The notes under the pieces are model-generated. The model had not been told where the DNA came from, did no database searches, and was given only the letters and a program-made list of their open reading frames with translations. A program made the position numbers and the translations under genes. From Egicoccus sp. AB-alg2 (GTDB lineage Bacteria; Actinomycetota; Nitriliruptoria; Nitriliruptorales; Nitriliruptoraceae), in the NCBI RefSeq assembly GCF_041821065.1, contig NZ_JBGUAX010000008.1, forward strand, positions 278,520 to 342,519: a stretch of 64,000 bases of DNA. The letters are read 5' to 3'. Each line of letters starts with the position of its first letter. The first letter of the stretch is position 1. Of this stretch, positions 51,936-61,168 are shown piece after piece.

Positions 51936-51970
51936 GAAGGCGCCGGCACCTGCCGGCGCCTTCTTCCGTT
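51936..51970 (+). terminator. Strong intrinsic terminator
   Basis: A perfect 12-bp stem (GAAGGCGCCGGC pairing with GCCGGCGCCTTC, loop ACCT) is followed by TTCCGTT. It ends the CoA-transferase to partner-B operon, 24 bp after the last stop. Confidence 0.85.
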
Positions 51971-52031
51971 CCGCGGCCGTCGGCGCGGATATCGGACCAG
52001 GGGTTGACGGCCCATGAGGCCGGCTCCTAGT

Positions 52032-52068
52032 GTTCCATGTGGGAGCATAATGTTTCGACATGTGGAAC
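52032..52068. promoter_or_regulatory. Tandem operator and promoter of the SsuABC-type operon
   Basis: GTTCC (52032) and GTTTC-N7-GGAAC (52052-52068) have the 20-bp period, ending 10 bp before the ATG at 52079. TTGACG (52004-52009) with TAGTGT (52028-52033) at 18 bp is a likely promoter; CATAAT (52046-52051) is another possible -10. Confidence 0.55.
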
Positions 52069-52078
52069 GGGAGTGGGC

Positions 52079-52906
52079 ATGGCCGACGTTCGGGTCGCCG
52101 AGCGGGCGATCGAGGTTCACCACGTCTCGAAGACCTTCCGGGTCAACCGAAATGACCATGTTCAGGCGTTACGGGACGTGCACTTCGGGATCGACGAGGG
52201 CGAGTTCGTGGTCCTGCTCGGCCCGTCCGGCTGCGGGAAGACCACGCTGCTGCGCATCATGGGTGGCCTCGAACCGGCCACCGAGGGTGGCATCAGCTTC
52301 CCGGGCGGTTCGGGCGGCGTGGGTGACATCGGGTTCGTGTTCCAGGACGCGACCCTGATGCCGTGGCGATCAGCACAGCGCAACGTCGAGGTCCCGCTCG
52401 AGATCGCCGGCATCGACCGGGCCGCCCGTCGGCAGCGTGCTGCCGAGTTGCTCGAACTGGTGGGGCTGAGGGGCTTCGAGAAGAAGCTGCCCACGCAACT
52501 GTCGGGCGGGATGCGCCAGCGCGTGTCCATCGCCCGCGCCCTCGCCCACGACCCGCCGGTCCTGCTCATGGACGAGCCGTTCGGGGCGCTCGATGCGCAG
52601 ACCCGCGAGTCGATGAACGTCGAGCTCCAGCGAATCTGGATGGAGAGCGCGAAGACGGTGGTGTTCGTGACCCATTCGGTCGAGGAAGCCATCTTCATGG
52701 CCGACCGCATCGTGCTGCTCGACACGCACCCCGGACGCATCCACTCGATCACCCCCGTCACCTTCCCCCGGCCCCGCCAGCCCGAGTTGATCCGCTCCGC
52801 GCCGTTCCAGGACCTCGTTTCCGAGATCCGCGACGCCATCGCCGTGGTCGGCAGCGGCAACAACGACCTGCAGCCGGTCGAAGGGAGCGACGATGTCGCC
52901 CACTGA
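52079..52906 (+). CDS. ABC transporter ATPase, SsuB/TauB-type
   Basis: ATG 52079, 275 residues. Walker [10 protein letters not shown] (48-56), Q-loop [10 protein letters not shown], signature LSGGMRQR, Walker [12 protein letters not shown] and H-loop VTHSVEEA identify the nitrate/sulfonate/taurine subfamily. It energises the permease encoded next, whose gene overlaps it by 14 bases. A tail of about 20 residues ([15 protein letters not shown]) is extra. Confidence 0.9.
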   Translation: MADVRVAERAIEVHHVSKTFRVNRNDHVQALRDVHFGIDEGEFVVLLGPSGCGKTTLLRIMGGLEPATEGGISFPGGSGGVGDIGFVFQDATLMPWRSAQRNVEVPLEIAGIDRAARRQRAAELLELVGLRGFEKKLPTQLSGGMRQRVSIARALAHDPPVLLMDEPFGALDAQTRESMNVELQRIWMESAKTVVFVTHSVEEAIFMADRIVLLDTHPGRIHSITPVTFPRPRQPELIRSAPFQDLVSEIRDAIAVVGSGNNDLQPVEGSDDVAH

Positions 52907-53771
52907 CGCGATCCGGGCGGACGCCCACCCCGAAACCGTGCCGGCGGACCTGCCCGTCGACCCGGGCCCCAACCTCGTCACGCGGCTCGGCCAGAGCCGC
53001 TGGCTGTCGCTGTGGACGACGCCGTTGATCCTGGCCGTCGTGCTCATCACCTGGGAGACCTACGTCGCGGTGACGGGGATCTCCCGGTTCGTCCTGCCGG
53101 CGCCGTCGGCGGTCGCAGCCGCGTTCGCCGAGCAGATCACCGACCCGTTCGTATGGCGCAACCACATTTGGACGACCTTCTACCAGGTCATGTGGGGGCT
53201 CGGCTTCGCGATCCTGCTGGGTGTCGGGCTCGGGTTCGCAGTCGGCAAGTCGCAGGTGGTCGACAAGATCATCAGGCCCTTCCTGGTCGCGACCCAAGTC
53301 GTGCCCAAGGTCGCGCTGGTGCCGCTGTTCATCCTGTGGTTCGGGTTCGGCCCCACGTCCAAGATCGTGATCGCCGCCCTCCTTGCGTTCTTCCCGCTGC
53401 TGATCAACACCGCGTTCGGCGTCCGCTCGGTCCCGCAGTCGATGCACGACCTGATGACCACGCTCGGCGCGAGCCGGTGGCAGCGGTTCTGGAAGGCCGA
53501 GTTCCCCCACACCCTGGCCTACATCCTGGCCGGCATGGAGCTCGCGGTCGTGCAGGCCACGATCGGGGCGATCGTTGGCGAGTACCTCGGCGGCGACCGG
53601 GGCCTGGGTCGCTACGCGGTCAACCTCCAGATGCAGTTGCAGGTGGACAAGCTGTTCGGCGCGATCTTGATGATGACGATCTTCGGATTCCTGCTGTATT
53701 CGCTGGTGATGGGGACGCGTCGCTACTTCATCCCCTGGCACGAATCGGCCAAGCCGCGTCGCCGCCTGTGA
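52893..53771 (+). CDS. ABC transporter permease, SsuC/TauC-type
   Basis: ATG 52893, 292 residues. The charged N-terminus (about 35 residues) precedes six helices. [18 protein letters not shown] is the EAA loop contacting the ATPase, and [20 protein letters not shown] is the conserved family segment. It is the only permease of this type in the island, so it may serve both receptors (25325 and 53823). Confidence 0.9.
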   Translation: MSPTDAIRADAHPETVPADLPVDPGPNLVTRLGQSRWLSLWTTPLILAVVLITWETYVAVTGISRFVLPAPSAVAAAFAEQITDPFVWRNHIWTTFYQVMWGLGFAILLGVGLGFAVGKSQVVDKIIRPFLVATQVVPKVALVPLFILWFGFGPTSKIVIAALLAFFPLLINTAFGVRSVPQSMHDLMTTLGASRWQRFWKAEFPHTLAYILAGMELAVVQATIGAIVGEYLGGDRGLGRYAVNLQMQLQVDKLFGAILMMTIFGFLLYSLVMGTRRYFIPWHESAKPRRRL

Positions 53772-53822
53772 CAACAGGTGGTGTCAAACCACGGGGAACC
53801 AACCGGGTTAGAGGGAGCCTCC

Positions 53823-54935
53823 ATGCAGAGCAACAACACGACAGGACCGGCGAACATCAGCCGCCGTTCGTTCCTCCGCGGCAGCGCCGCCACCATGATG
53901 GTGCCGCTCGTCGGCGGCGGGCTCGGTGCCCTGCTGTCTGCCTGCAGCGACGGCCAGGCCCAGCCGGCCGCCAACGGAACCGAGGGCGAGGCCGCCAACG
54001 GGTCGGACACGCTATCGGGCCGCTACATGACAGCACTCGGTTTCTCACTGAGCTTCATCGAGACGGTGATCGCCAAGGAGCAGGGCTTCTTCGACGAGCA
54101 GGGGCTGTTCCTCGAGATCCTCGGCGGCCAGGGCACCGCGACCGCGCTGCAGTCGGTGTTGGGAGGCACCACGCAACTGTCGCGCGCGAATGCCATCAAC
54201 GGCATCATCGCCATCGCGAACGAGCAGGCGCCGATCATCAACATCGGCACGGTGCGGCAGCGCGGGCAGTTCGAACTGGTCTCGCTGCCTGACTCGCCGA
54301 TCAACTCGCCCGACGACCTCAGCGAGGGTCTGACCATCGGCATCGTCTCGGCCGCCGGTGCGACCGAGAACCTGCTCGACCTGATCCTCAGCAACCAGGG
54401 CATCGACCTCGGCAGCATCCAGCGACCCGTGACCGGCGTCGGCCCGGCCGGGTACGAGCTCGCCCGTGACGGCTCGGTGGACGCCTGGATCTCGGTCAAC
54501 ACCGACCGCCAGACCCTCGAGGACGACGGCAACGACCTGGTGTCGTTCAACATCTACGACCACGTCGACCTGCCGTCGGACACCTACTGCTGCGCGCTCG
54601 AACTGGTCGAGAACGACGATGACCGGCCGGCGCGGTTCCTCGCCGGCGTCCTGCAGGCCATGGACTGGGCCACCGACGAGTCGAACTGGGAGCAGGCCGT
54701 CGAGCATCTGCGGGTCTACAACAACGAGATCGACACCGAGGCCGCACTCGTCGAGTTCCCGCTCATGGTCGAGGACTGGAACGCCAACGGTGAGGACGGT
54801 CGACTCGCACTCGTCGAGCAGAAGTGGAGCGGCGGCCAAGAGGCCCTCACATCGGTCGGCCTCGTCAACGAGACCGTCGAACTCGACAAGCTGATCTACC
54901 CCGACTACCTCGAGCAGGCACGCGAGCGGATCTGA
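53823..54935 (+). CDS. Tat-exported lipoprotein, SsuA/NMT1-type substrate-binding protein 2
   Basis: ATG 53823 after GAGGGAGCC; 370 residues. Twin-arginine motif SRRSFLRG (near 13-20) and lipobox LSAC give a lipoprotein exported folded. A Gly/Asn/Ala-rich linker follows the cysteine. The receptor body shares YMTALG, GGQGTA-type, IGIVSA and RPV-GVG blocks with the receptor at 25325. It forms a complete transporter with the ATPase and permease just upstream. The ligand is unknown. Confidence 0.88.
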   Translation: MQSNNTTGPANISRRSFLRGSAATMMVPLVGGGLGALLSACSDGQAQPAANGTEGEAANGSDTLSGRYMTALGFSLSFIETVIAKEQGFFDEQGLFLEILGGQGTATALQSVLGGTTQLSRANAINGIIAIANEQAPIINIGTVRQRGQFELVSLPDSPINSPDDLSEGLTIGIVSAAGATENLLDLILSNQGIDLGSIQRPVTGVGPAGYELARDGSVDAWISVNTDRQTLEDDGNDLVSFNIYDHVDLPSDTYCCALELVENDDDRPARFLAGVLQAMDWATDESNWEQAVEHLRVYNNEIDTEAALVEFPLMVEDWNANGEDGRLALVEQKWSGGQEALTSVGLVNETVELDKLIYPDYLEQARERI

Positions 54936-54940
54936 TCTCG

Positions 54941-55855
54941 TTGCCAACGACCACGTCGACCACGTCGGGAGAGGGGAGGGCCGTCGCGCCGCCCCCTCTC
55001 CCGACGTGGTCGTTCAAGACCCGGCAGCAGTACGGCACGTGGCCGGAGTTGCGCGAGTTCTGGCGCGCCGCGGACGACCTCGGGGTGTTTCGCGGTGGCT
55101 GGGTCTACGACCACCTGTTGCCGATCTTCACCGACGGTGCCGGCGGCCCGGTCCTCGAGTCGTGGACGCTGCTGACCGCCCTCGGGGCGAGCACGACCCG
55201 CCTGCGCCTCGGCGTCATGGTCTCTGGCAACGTCTACCGGAACCCGGCCCTGCTGATGAAGATGGCGACCTCGATCGACGTGATCAGCGACGGGCGGGTC
55301 GACCTCGGCCTGGGCGCCGGCTGGAACGCCGAGGAGTACCAGCGCTTCGGGTTCGGTGACGTTGCGGCGCCCGGCCTCCCTCCGGTCCGCGAACGCATGG
55401 ACCGGCTCGACGAGGCCTGTGCCGTCGTGACCGCGATGCGCCGGTCGCCCGACGGGGCGACGGTGCAGGGTCGCTACCACGGCGTCGACCGCGCGGTGCT
55501 CGACCCGGCCCCCCTGGGCCCCCTGCCGCTGTACATCGGCGGCCGCGGCGAGCGTCGCACGTTGCGCACGGCCGCCCGCTTCGCCGACGGCTGGAACCTG
55601 CCGGCCGGCGACGCGGCCGTGCTCGCGCACAAGCGTGGCGTGCTCGAACGGCACTGCGCTGACCTCGGCCGCGACCCCGCCGAGGTCGAGGTCTCGGCCC
55701 AGGTGGTCGTCGACGCCGGCATCGACGCCGCGGTCGACAAGGCCCAGGCGTTACGCGCCGCCGGGGCCGGCCACGTCGTGTTCGTCTTCGACCCGCCCCT
55801 GCGGACCGTGGACCTCCAGGCGCTCGCGACACGCCTCGATGAGCACACCGCCTGA
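54941..55855 (+). CDS. Luciferase-like (LLM) flavin/F420-dependent oxidoreductase
   Basis: TTG 54941, five bases after the receptor stop, is the only reasonable start (304 residues). LLM blocks are GGWVYDHLLPIF, TRLRLGVMVSGNVYRNPALLMKMATSIDVIS (read in parts), RVDLGLGAGWNAEEYQRFG and PLYIGGRGERRTLRTAARFADGWN. The GWNxxEYxxFG pattern is typical of the F420-dependent actinobacterial group (TIGR03560 type). It could be a monooxygenase or dehydrogenase acting on the imported ligand, as in sulfonate and pyrimidine pathways, where LLM enzymes are encoded near such transporters. Confidence 0.85.
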   Translation: MPTTTSTTSGEGRAVAPPPLPTWSFKTRQQYGTWPELREFWRAADDLGVFRGGWVYDHLLPIFTDGAGGPVLESWTLLTALGASTTRLRLGVMVSGNVYRNPALLMKMATSIDVISDGRVDLGLGAGWNAEEYQRFGFGDVAAPGLPPVRERMDRLDEACAVVTAMRRSPDGATVQGRYHGVDRAVLDPAPLGPLPLYIGGRGERRTLRTAARFADGWNLPAGDAAVLAHKRGVLERHCADLGRDPAEVEVSAQVVVDAGIDAAVDKAQALRAAGAGHVVFVFDPPLRTVDLQALATRLDEHTA

Positions 55856-55895
55856 CCCCGGCAGCCGCCGTCCGACCTATTCGAGGAGTTCGTCC

Positions 55896-57311
55896 GTGGA
55901 AGTCATCAGCCCGATCGACGGCGCCGTGTTCGCCACGGTTGGCGAGCACACGGTCGCCGACGCCGAACGTGCCCTGGCCACCGCCGCCGCGGCACAACCG
56001 GCGTGGGCGGCGACGGCGGCCGGCGAGCGCGGTCGTCTGCTGCACCGCGTGGCCGACCTCATCCGGCGCGACCGGGAGAGCCTCGCCGAACTCGAGTCAC
56101 GCAACACCGGCAAGCTGTTGGCCGACACGCGGCGCGAGGTCGAGCGTGCCGCGGACTGCTTCACCTACTACGCCGGCTGGGCCGACAAGGTGCTCGGCCG
56201 CACGATCCCGGTCCCCGGCGACTTCCACACCTACACCGAGCGGGTGCCCTTCGGGGTCGCGCTCGGCATCATCCCGTGGAACGTGCCACTGTTCTTCGCG
56301 GCAAAGAAGATGGCACCGGCGCTCGCCTTCGGCAACGCGACAGTGGTCAAGCCGGCGCCAGAGACGCCCTTGACGGCCATGGCGCTTCGTGACCTCGTCA
56401 TCGAGGCCGGGATCGACGAGGACCTGGTCCACGTCGTGGTCGGCGGTCGCGAGGTCGGTGCCGCCCTCGTTACCTCACCGGACAGCCACCTCGTCGTCGT
56501 CACCGGGCACCCGGACACCGGCCGGGCCATCGCCCGTGCCGCCGCCGACACGCTGACGCCCGTCGGGCTCGAACTCGGTGGCAAGTCGCCGCAACTGGTC
56601 TTCACCGACGCGGACCTCGACGCCGCTGCCGACGCCATCTCGCTGGGCGTGTTCGCCACCGCCGGCCAGATGTGCATCGCCGGTTCGCGCCTGCTCGTCC
56701 ACGAGCAGGTCCACGAACCGCTGCTGGAACGGCTGGCCGATCGGGTCACCCGCCTACGCGTCGGTGACCCCTTCTCGCCGGACAGTGACCTCGGACCGCA
56801 GATCACCTCCGCCCAGCGCGACAAGACGCTCTCGTTCATCGAGGGCGCGGCCGGCGAGGGCGCCCGCCTGGTCGGGCAGGCGTCCCTGCCCGACGACCCG
56901 CGGCTCGCCGACGGCTACTTCGTGCCGCCGTCACTGTTCGACCAGGTCCATCCCGACTCGACGCTAGCCCAGGAAGAGGTGTTCGGGCCCGTCCTCGGCA
57001 TCACGACCTTCCGGGACGAGGCCGACGCGGTGCGTCTGGCCAACCACACCCGCTTCGGACTCGCTGCCGGGGTGTGGACCTCCGACGTCGGCCGCGCCCA
57101 CGCGATCAGCCGGCAGCTGCGCGTCGGCAACGTGTGGATCAACACCTACCGGGTCCTTTCCGACCTCGTCCCGTTCGGGGGCTTCGGCGACTCCGGCTAC
57201 GGCCGCGAGAACGGCGAGGACGCCGTCAATCTCTACACCACCACCCGCGCGACGTGGACGTCGCTGCGCGCGGGTGTCCCGACCCTGTTCAGCCAGGCCC
57301 GATCCCAGTAG
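55896..57311 (+). CDS. Aldehyde dehydrogenase B
   Basis: GTG 55896, seven bases after GAGGAG; 471 residues. Catalytic Cys260 in GQMCIAGSR, Glu in LELGGKSPQ and Asn in IIPWNVPL are intact. It is a paralog of aldehyde dehydrogenase A (44294) and probably oxidises a related aldehyde, for example from the TPP enzyme. It lies between the LLM gene and the FAD monooxygenase in one long operon. Confidence 0.9.
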   Translation: MEVISPIDGAVFATVGEHTVADAERALATAAAAQPAWAATAAGERGRLLHRVADLIRRDRESLAELESRNTGKLLADTRREVERAADCFTYYAGWADKVLGRTIPVPGDFHTYTERVPFGVALGIIPWNVPLFFAAKKMAPALAFGNATVVKPAPETPLTAMALRDLVIEAGIDEDLVHVVVGGREVGAALVTSPDSHLVVVTGHPDTGRAIARAAADTLTPVGLELGGKSPQLVFTDADLDAAADAISLGVFATAGQMCIAGSRLLVHEQVHEPLLERLADRVTRLRVGDPFSPDSDLGPQITSAQRDKTLSFIEGAAGEGARLVGQASLPDDPRLADGYFVPPSLFDQVHPDSTLAQEEVFGPVLGITTFRDEADAVRLANHTRFGLAAGVWTSDVGRAHAISRQLRVGNVWINTYRVLSDLVPFGGFGDSGYGRENGEDAVNLYTTTRATWTSLRAGVPTLFSQARSQ

Positions 57312-57321
57312 GAGCACTCCC

Positions 57322-58542
57322 ATGTCCGCATCCGCAGCGCCGGAGAAGCGCGTTCTCGTCACGGGCGCCGGTCCCGTCGGCCTGACCATGGCCGCACTGC
57401 TCGCCTACCGGGGCATCCCCACGCTCCTCGTCGAGGAGCGGGCCGAGGTCGACCCCGAACCCAAGGCCTCGACGTTCCACGCGCCGACGTTGGAACTGCT
57501 CGACGTGCTCGGGGTGACCGAGGCACTGGTCGGCAAGGGCCTGATCGCCGACAAGTACCAGAACCGCGACCGCGAGAAGGGCGTCGTGGCCGAGTTCGAC
57601 TTCGGCCTGCTCAAGGACGACACCCGCTACCCGTTCCGGCTGCAGTGCGAACAGCAGCGGCTATGTGAACTGCTGCTCGACCGCCTCGCGGACGAACCGC
57701 TGGTCGAGATTCGCTTCTCCACGCGACTGGACGCGTTCGTGGACGACGGCGACGGGGTCACGGTGACGCTGGTCACCGACGCGGGCGAGAGCGTCCAGGA
57801 GCGGGCCAGCCTGCTCATCGCGGCCGACGGCGCGTCGAGCACGGTCCGCGAGCAGCTCGGCGTCGAGTTCCCCGGGACCACCTACGAGGACCGCTACCTG
57901 GTCTTCCTCACCGACTTCGCGTTCGAGGACGTGCTCGACGACCTCGTGCTCGTCAACTACATCTCCGACCCCAACGAGTTCGTGGTACTGCTGCGGGCGC
58001 CGCAGGCCTGGCGCGTGCTGTTCCGTGCCGAGCCCGAGCTGACCGAGGAGCAGGCCTTCGACCCGGTGCTCGCTCAGCGCCGGCTGCAGGGCGTGGTCCC
58101 GCGCGACGAGGACTACAACGTCGTGCACACCCAGCTCTACCGCATCCACCAGCGGGTGGCGGAGAGGTTCCGGGTCGGGCGCACGCTGCTGATCGGTGAC
58201 GCCGCCCACCTCAACAGCCCGATCGGTGGCATGGGCATGAACAACGGCATCCACGATGCTTTCGATCTCGCCCGGTCGCTGCCGGACGTGGTCGCCGGCC
58301 GAGCGACGGTCGACTCCCTCGACGACTGGGCCCGCCGTCGCCGCGACATCGCGCTCGAGTACGTGCAACTGATCACCGACCGCAACAGCAAGGCCCTCGC
58401 CGAACGGGACGAAGCCGCGCGCCAGGCGACGCAGGAACAGCTGCGCGCGACGGCCAGCGACCCCGTCAAAGCCCGCGAGTGGCTGCTGTCGTCATCGATG
58501 CTCAAGGCCGTCAACGCCCAGCGGCTGCTGCCCTACGCCTGA
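57322..58542 (+). CDS. FAD-dependent aromatic-ring monooxygenase (PHBH/MhpA-like)
   Basis: ATG 57322 after AGGAGC; 406 residues. The three flavin motifs are GAGPVG (15-20), AADGASSTVRE (DG motif) and LLIGDAAHLNSPIGGMGMNNGIHDA (GD motif, read in parts). This group hydroxylates phenols, hydroxybenzoates or hydroxypyridines with NAD(P)H and O2. The protein is shorter than MhpA, lacking the thioredoxin-like C-terminus. It is followed by the maleate-isomerase-like gene, an order seen in some pyridine and gentisate-type clusters. Confidence 0.88.
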   Translation: MSASAAPEKRVLVTGAGPVGLTMAALLAYRGIPTLLVEERAEVDPEPKASTFHAPTLELLDVLGVTEALVGKGLIADKYQNRDREKGVVAEFDFGLLKDDTRYPFRLQCEQQRLCELLLDRLADEPLVEIRFSTRLDAFVDDGDGVTVTLVTDAGESVQERASLLIAADGASSTVREQLGVEFPGTTYEDRYLVFLTDFAFEDVLDDLVLVNYISDPNEFVVLLRAPQAWRVLFRAEPELTEEQAFDPVLAQRRLQGVVPRDEDYNVVHTQLYRIHQRVAERFRVGRTLLIGDAAHLNSPIGGMGMNNGIHDAFDLARSLPDVVAGRATVDSLDDWARRRRDIALEYVQLITDRNSKALAERDEAARQATQEQLRATASDPVKAREWLLSSSMLKAVNAQRLLPYA

Positions 58543-58576
58543 GCGAGCCGGCAGACCTGCGCCGAAGGAACCATCC

Positions 58577-59323
58577 ATGCCTGATGTCATCGGCTACCGC
58601 GCCAACGTCGCCGTGCTCATCCCGTCGACCAACACCGTCGTCGAGGCCGAGTACAACATGATGGCACCGCACGGGGTCACTATCCATGCCGGCCGTATGT
58701 ATGTCGGACGTCCGCAGTTGCACTCCGACGAGGCCACCGTCCAGCTCCTCGACGACGTGCGTGCGGACGTTCCCAACGCCGTCCGCGACGTGGTCACCCT
58801 GCAGCCCGATCAGATCGTCATGGGGATGTCCGCGCCCACGTTCTACGGCGGGCTCGAGGGCTGCCGGCAGTACGAACGCGAGATCACCGAGCTCGCTGGC
58901 GGCGTCCCGGTGACCAGTGGTCCGGCTTCCCTCGTGCGGGCCCTCGACGCGCTGGAGGCTCGCACGATCGGCGTGCTCAGTCCCTACCAGCCGGTCAACG
59001 ACAAGCAGGTCGTCAACTACTTCGAGGAGGCGGGACGCAGCATCACGGGCTATCTCGGGATGCGCACCGGGTCGGCGACCGGGATCGCCGAGCTGACCGA
59101 GGACGAGGTCCGGCCCAAGCTCACCGAACTGGCGGCGTCCAAGCCGGACGCGATCGTGCAGGTCGGTACGAACCTGGCCATGGTGCGCCTGGCCGGCGAG
59201 GCCGAGCGCTGGCTGGGCCTTCCGGTGCTGGCGATCAACGCGACGTCGATGTGGTCGGCGCTGCGCGACCTCGGCATCGATGACGGCATCCGCGGCTTCG
59301 GCTGCCTGCTCCGGGACCATTGA
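58577..59323 (+). CDS. Asp/Glu racemase-fold protein, maleate isomerase/arylmalonate decarboxylase-like, catalytic Cys missing
   Basis: ATG 58577, 248 residues. The start NVAVLIPSTNTVVEAEYNMMAP and HAGRMYV is the maleate cis-trans isomerase pattern. MGMSAPTFYGG parallels the first active-site loop, where maleate isomerases have Cys and AMDase has TS. DAIVQVGTNLAMVRL parallels the second loop, where both have Cys but this protein has Gly. The only cysteines (GLEGC, GFGC) lie elsewhere. The fold is convincing; isomerase activity is doubtful. The stop overlaps the TTG of the MFS gene. Confidence 0.75.
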   Translation: MPDVIGYRANVAVLIPSTNTVVEAEYNMMAPHGVTIHAGRMYVGRPQLHSDEATVQLLDDVRADVPNAVRDVVTLQPDQIVMGMSAPTFYGGLEGCRQYEREITELAGGVPVTSGPASLVRALDALEARTIGVLSPYQPVNDKQVVNYFEEAGRSITGYLGMRTGSATGIAELTEDEVRPKLTELAASKPDAIVQVGTNLAMVRLAGEAERWLGLPVLAINATSMWSALRDLGIDDGIRGFGCLLRDH

Positions 59324-60552
59324 CGACCGACGCGGCCCCGATCGAGCCGCCGGCGCGCCGGGCGGGCAAGCTGCTGCTCGATCGGGGCTTCGGACCGTTC
59401 TTCCTCGGCAACCTGGTGTCCAACAGTGGCACCTGGTTCCAGAACATCGCCGCCGTCCTGCTCATCCACCAACTGACCGGCTCGGCGACCTACGTCGGGC
59501 TGGTCAGCGCGATGCAGTTCGGTATGACGCTGCTGTGGAGCCCGTGGGCCGGGACCTGGGCCGACCGGGTCGACCGACGGTGGCTGATGCTGTTCGGCCA
59601 GGCGCTCGGGCTGACGTCGGCGGTGTCGCTGGCGCTGCTGGCCCGCGGCCCGCTCTCGCCGGTCGCGATCCTCTCGCTCGTCGCGCTCGCCGGATGCGGG
59701 CACGCGATCAGCAGTCCGGCGATGCAGGCCTCCATCCCCAACCTGGTGCGGCCTTCGGAGGTGGCGCAGGCCGTCGCGCTGCAGTCGTTGACGTTCAACC
59801 TTGCCCGCGCCGTCGGACCCGCGGCCGGCGCCTTCGTCTACGCACGCCACGGGCCCTCGGTCTCGTTCGCCGTCAACGCCGCGAGCTACGGGCTGTTCAT
59901 CCTGCTGCTGCTCGGCCTGCGGCTGCGTCGGCACCACGCGTTGCGGACCGCGGACCGCTCGGTGCTGGCCGGGCTGCGGTTCGTGCGGCAGCGGCCGGCC
60001 CTGGTCGCCGCGCTCGCCGGGGTCGGCGCGCTCGGCTTTGTCATGGACCCGGTCAACACGCTCACGCCCTCGCTGGCCGGGCTGCTCGGCCGCGGTGACG
60101 AGGTCGTCGGGATCATGGTCACCACGTTCGGCATCGGTGCGGTCGCGGTCGTGCCGTTCATCTCGCGCCTGCGTGGCGATCGCGCCCCTGGGACCAGCGG
60201 CGCCCGGGCACTGATGGTCCTCGCCGCGAGCCAGGCGCTGCTCGGGCTGAGCCCCAACCTCGGGATCGCACTTGTCGCCCTGCTGGTCGGCGGGGCGGGC
60301 TTCCTGTTCGGTGTCGCCGACCTCACGGCCGTGATCCATGCGCGCGTCAACGAGCACCTCAAGGGACGCGTGATGGCCATCTGGGGCATGGCGTTCCTCG
60401 GCAGCCGCCCGGCCGCAGCCGTGTTCCACGGCTCGCTCGCCGACGCGACCAACCCGAGGGTCACGACGATCGTGACCGCGACGCTCGGTGTCGCTGCGGC
60501 GGTGGCCGTCAGGCGCCGGCTGGCTGCAGCTGACCGTGCCGTACCGCGCTGA
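59320..60552 (+). CDS. MFS transporter 2
   Basis: TTG 59320 overlaps the previous stop; 410 residues. RGFGPFFLGNLVSNSGTWFQNIA, WAGTWADRVDRRWLML and LKGRVMAIWGMAF show the same MFS_3/EntS-like group as the gene at 30103. About 12 helices can be followed. It ends the long operon begun at 52079 and overlaps the convergent isochorismatase 2 gene by 44 bp. Export of an intermediate or uptake of substrate are both possible. Confidence 0.82.
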   Translation: MTTDAAPIEPPARRAGKLLLDRGFGPFFLGNLVSNSGTWFQNIAAVLLIHQLTGSATYVGLVSAMQFGMTLLWSPWAGTWADRVDRRWLMLFGQALGLTSAVSLALLARGPLSPVAILSLVALAGCGHAISSPAMQASIPNLVRPSEVAQAVALQSLTFNLARAVGPAAGAFVYARHGPSVSFAVNAASYGLFILLLLGLRLRRHHALRTADRSVLAGLRFVRQRPALVAALAGVGALGFVMDPVNTLTPSLAGLLGRGDEVVGIMVTTFGIGAVAVVPFISRLRGDRAPGTSGARALMVLAASQALLGLSPNLGIALVALLVGGAGFLFGVADLTAVIHARVNEHLKGRVMAIWGMAFLGSRPAAAVFHGSLADATNPRVTTIVTATLGVAAAVAVRRRLAAADRAVPR

Positions 60553-61138
60553 GCAGATCGTCGGCGTCCATGAGCGTGGCGAAGTGGCGGCCGAGGTTGT
60601 CGATGGCAGGGCGCCCGAGCCGTTGGTCGGTCCACCCGACCAGTTCTGGCACGACGATTACCTCGAAATCGCGCATGAACGCGTCGCGGACGGTCGAGTC
60701 GACACACACGTTGGCGGCGGTCCCGACCACGATGATCCCGTCAGCGCGGGCACTGCGGAGCAGCAGCGGGAGCGCTGTGTCCACGAAAGCGCTGTACCGG
60801 TGCTTTTCGATCACCTGGTCGGCGTCCGAGAAGCCGGCCCCAGGGTGCAGTTCGGCGCCCCACGAACCCTCAGCGCAAACCGCCAGCGGGTCGCGCCCGA
60901 GGGCGGCCATGCGGCGACGGCGCGCCGGACTCGTGGTCCGTAGCGAGGTGACCTGCCGGACCGCCGTGATGCCGAAGCCGACCTCGCGCAACCCGGGCAG
61001 GGTCCGTGCGAGTGCATCGACCATGGCCTCGTTGGCCGAGACGTCGGCGCCCAGGCGCGCCAGCGCCCCGGAGGGGTCGCAGAAGTCGTTCTGGACGTCG
61101 ATGGCCACCACGTGCCAGCGAATCGAAGCATCGAGCAC
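60509..61138 (-). CDS. Isochorismatase-family cysteine hydrolase 2
   Basis: GTG 61138, five bases after GGGAGG, gives 209 residues; frames further upstream are not credible. Triad: Asp14 in AIDVQNDF, Lys112 in IEKHRYSAF, Cys145 in ANVCVDSTVRDA. The spacing is close to that of hydrolase 1. It overlaps the MFS gene tail to tail by 44 bp and is divergent from the MmgE/PrpD gene across an operator. It probably hydrolyses an amide or carbamoyl group. Confidence 0.82.
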   Translation of the reverse strand: MLDASIRWHVVAIDVQNDFCDPSGALARLGADVSANEAMVDALARTLPGLREVGFGITAVRQVTSLRTTSPARRRRMAALGRDPLAVCAEGSWGAELHPGAGFSDADQVIEKHRYSAFVDTALPLLLRSARADGIIVVGTAANVCVDSTVRDAFMRDFEVIVVPELVGWTDQRLGRPAIDNLGRHFATLMDADDLLSAVRHGQLQPAGA

Positions 61139-61168
61139 CGCCGCCTCCCACCGCTTGTGCCGCTCCCG

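Noticed and set aside
39688..59323. Nicotinate (maleamate) pathway assignment
   Set aside because: FAD monooxygenase, alpha/beta hydrolase, amidase and maleate-isomerase-like genes are present, but no NicX dioxygenase or NicAB hydroxylase is seen. The isomerase lacks its Cys and the hydrolase its Ser.
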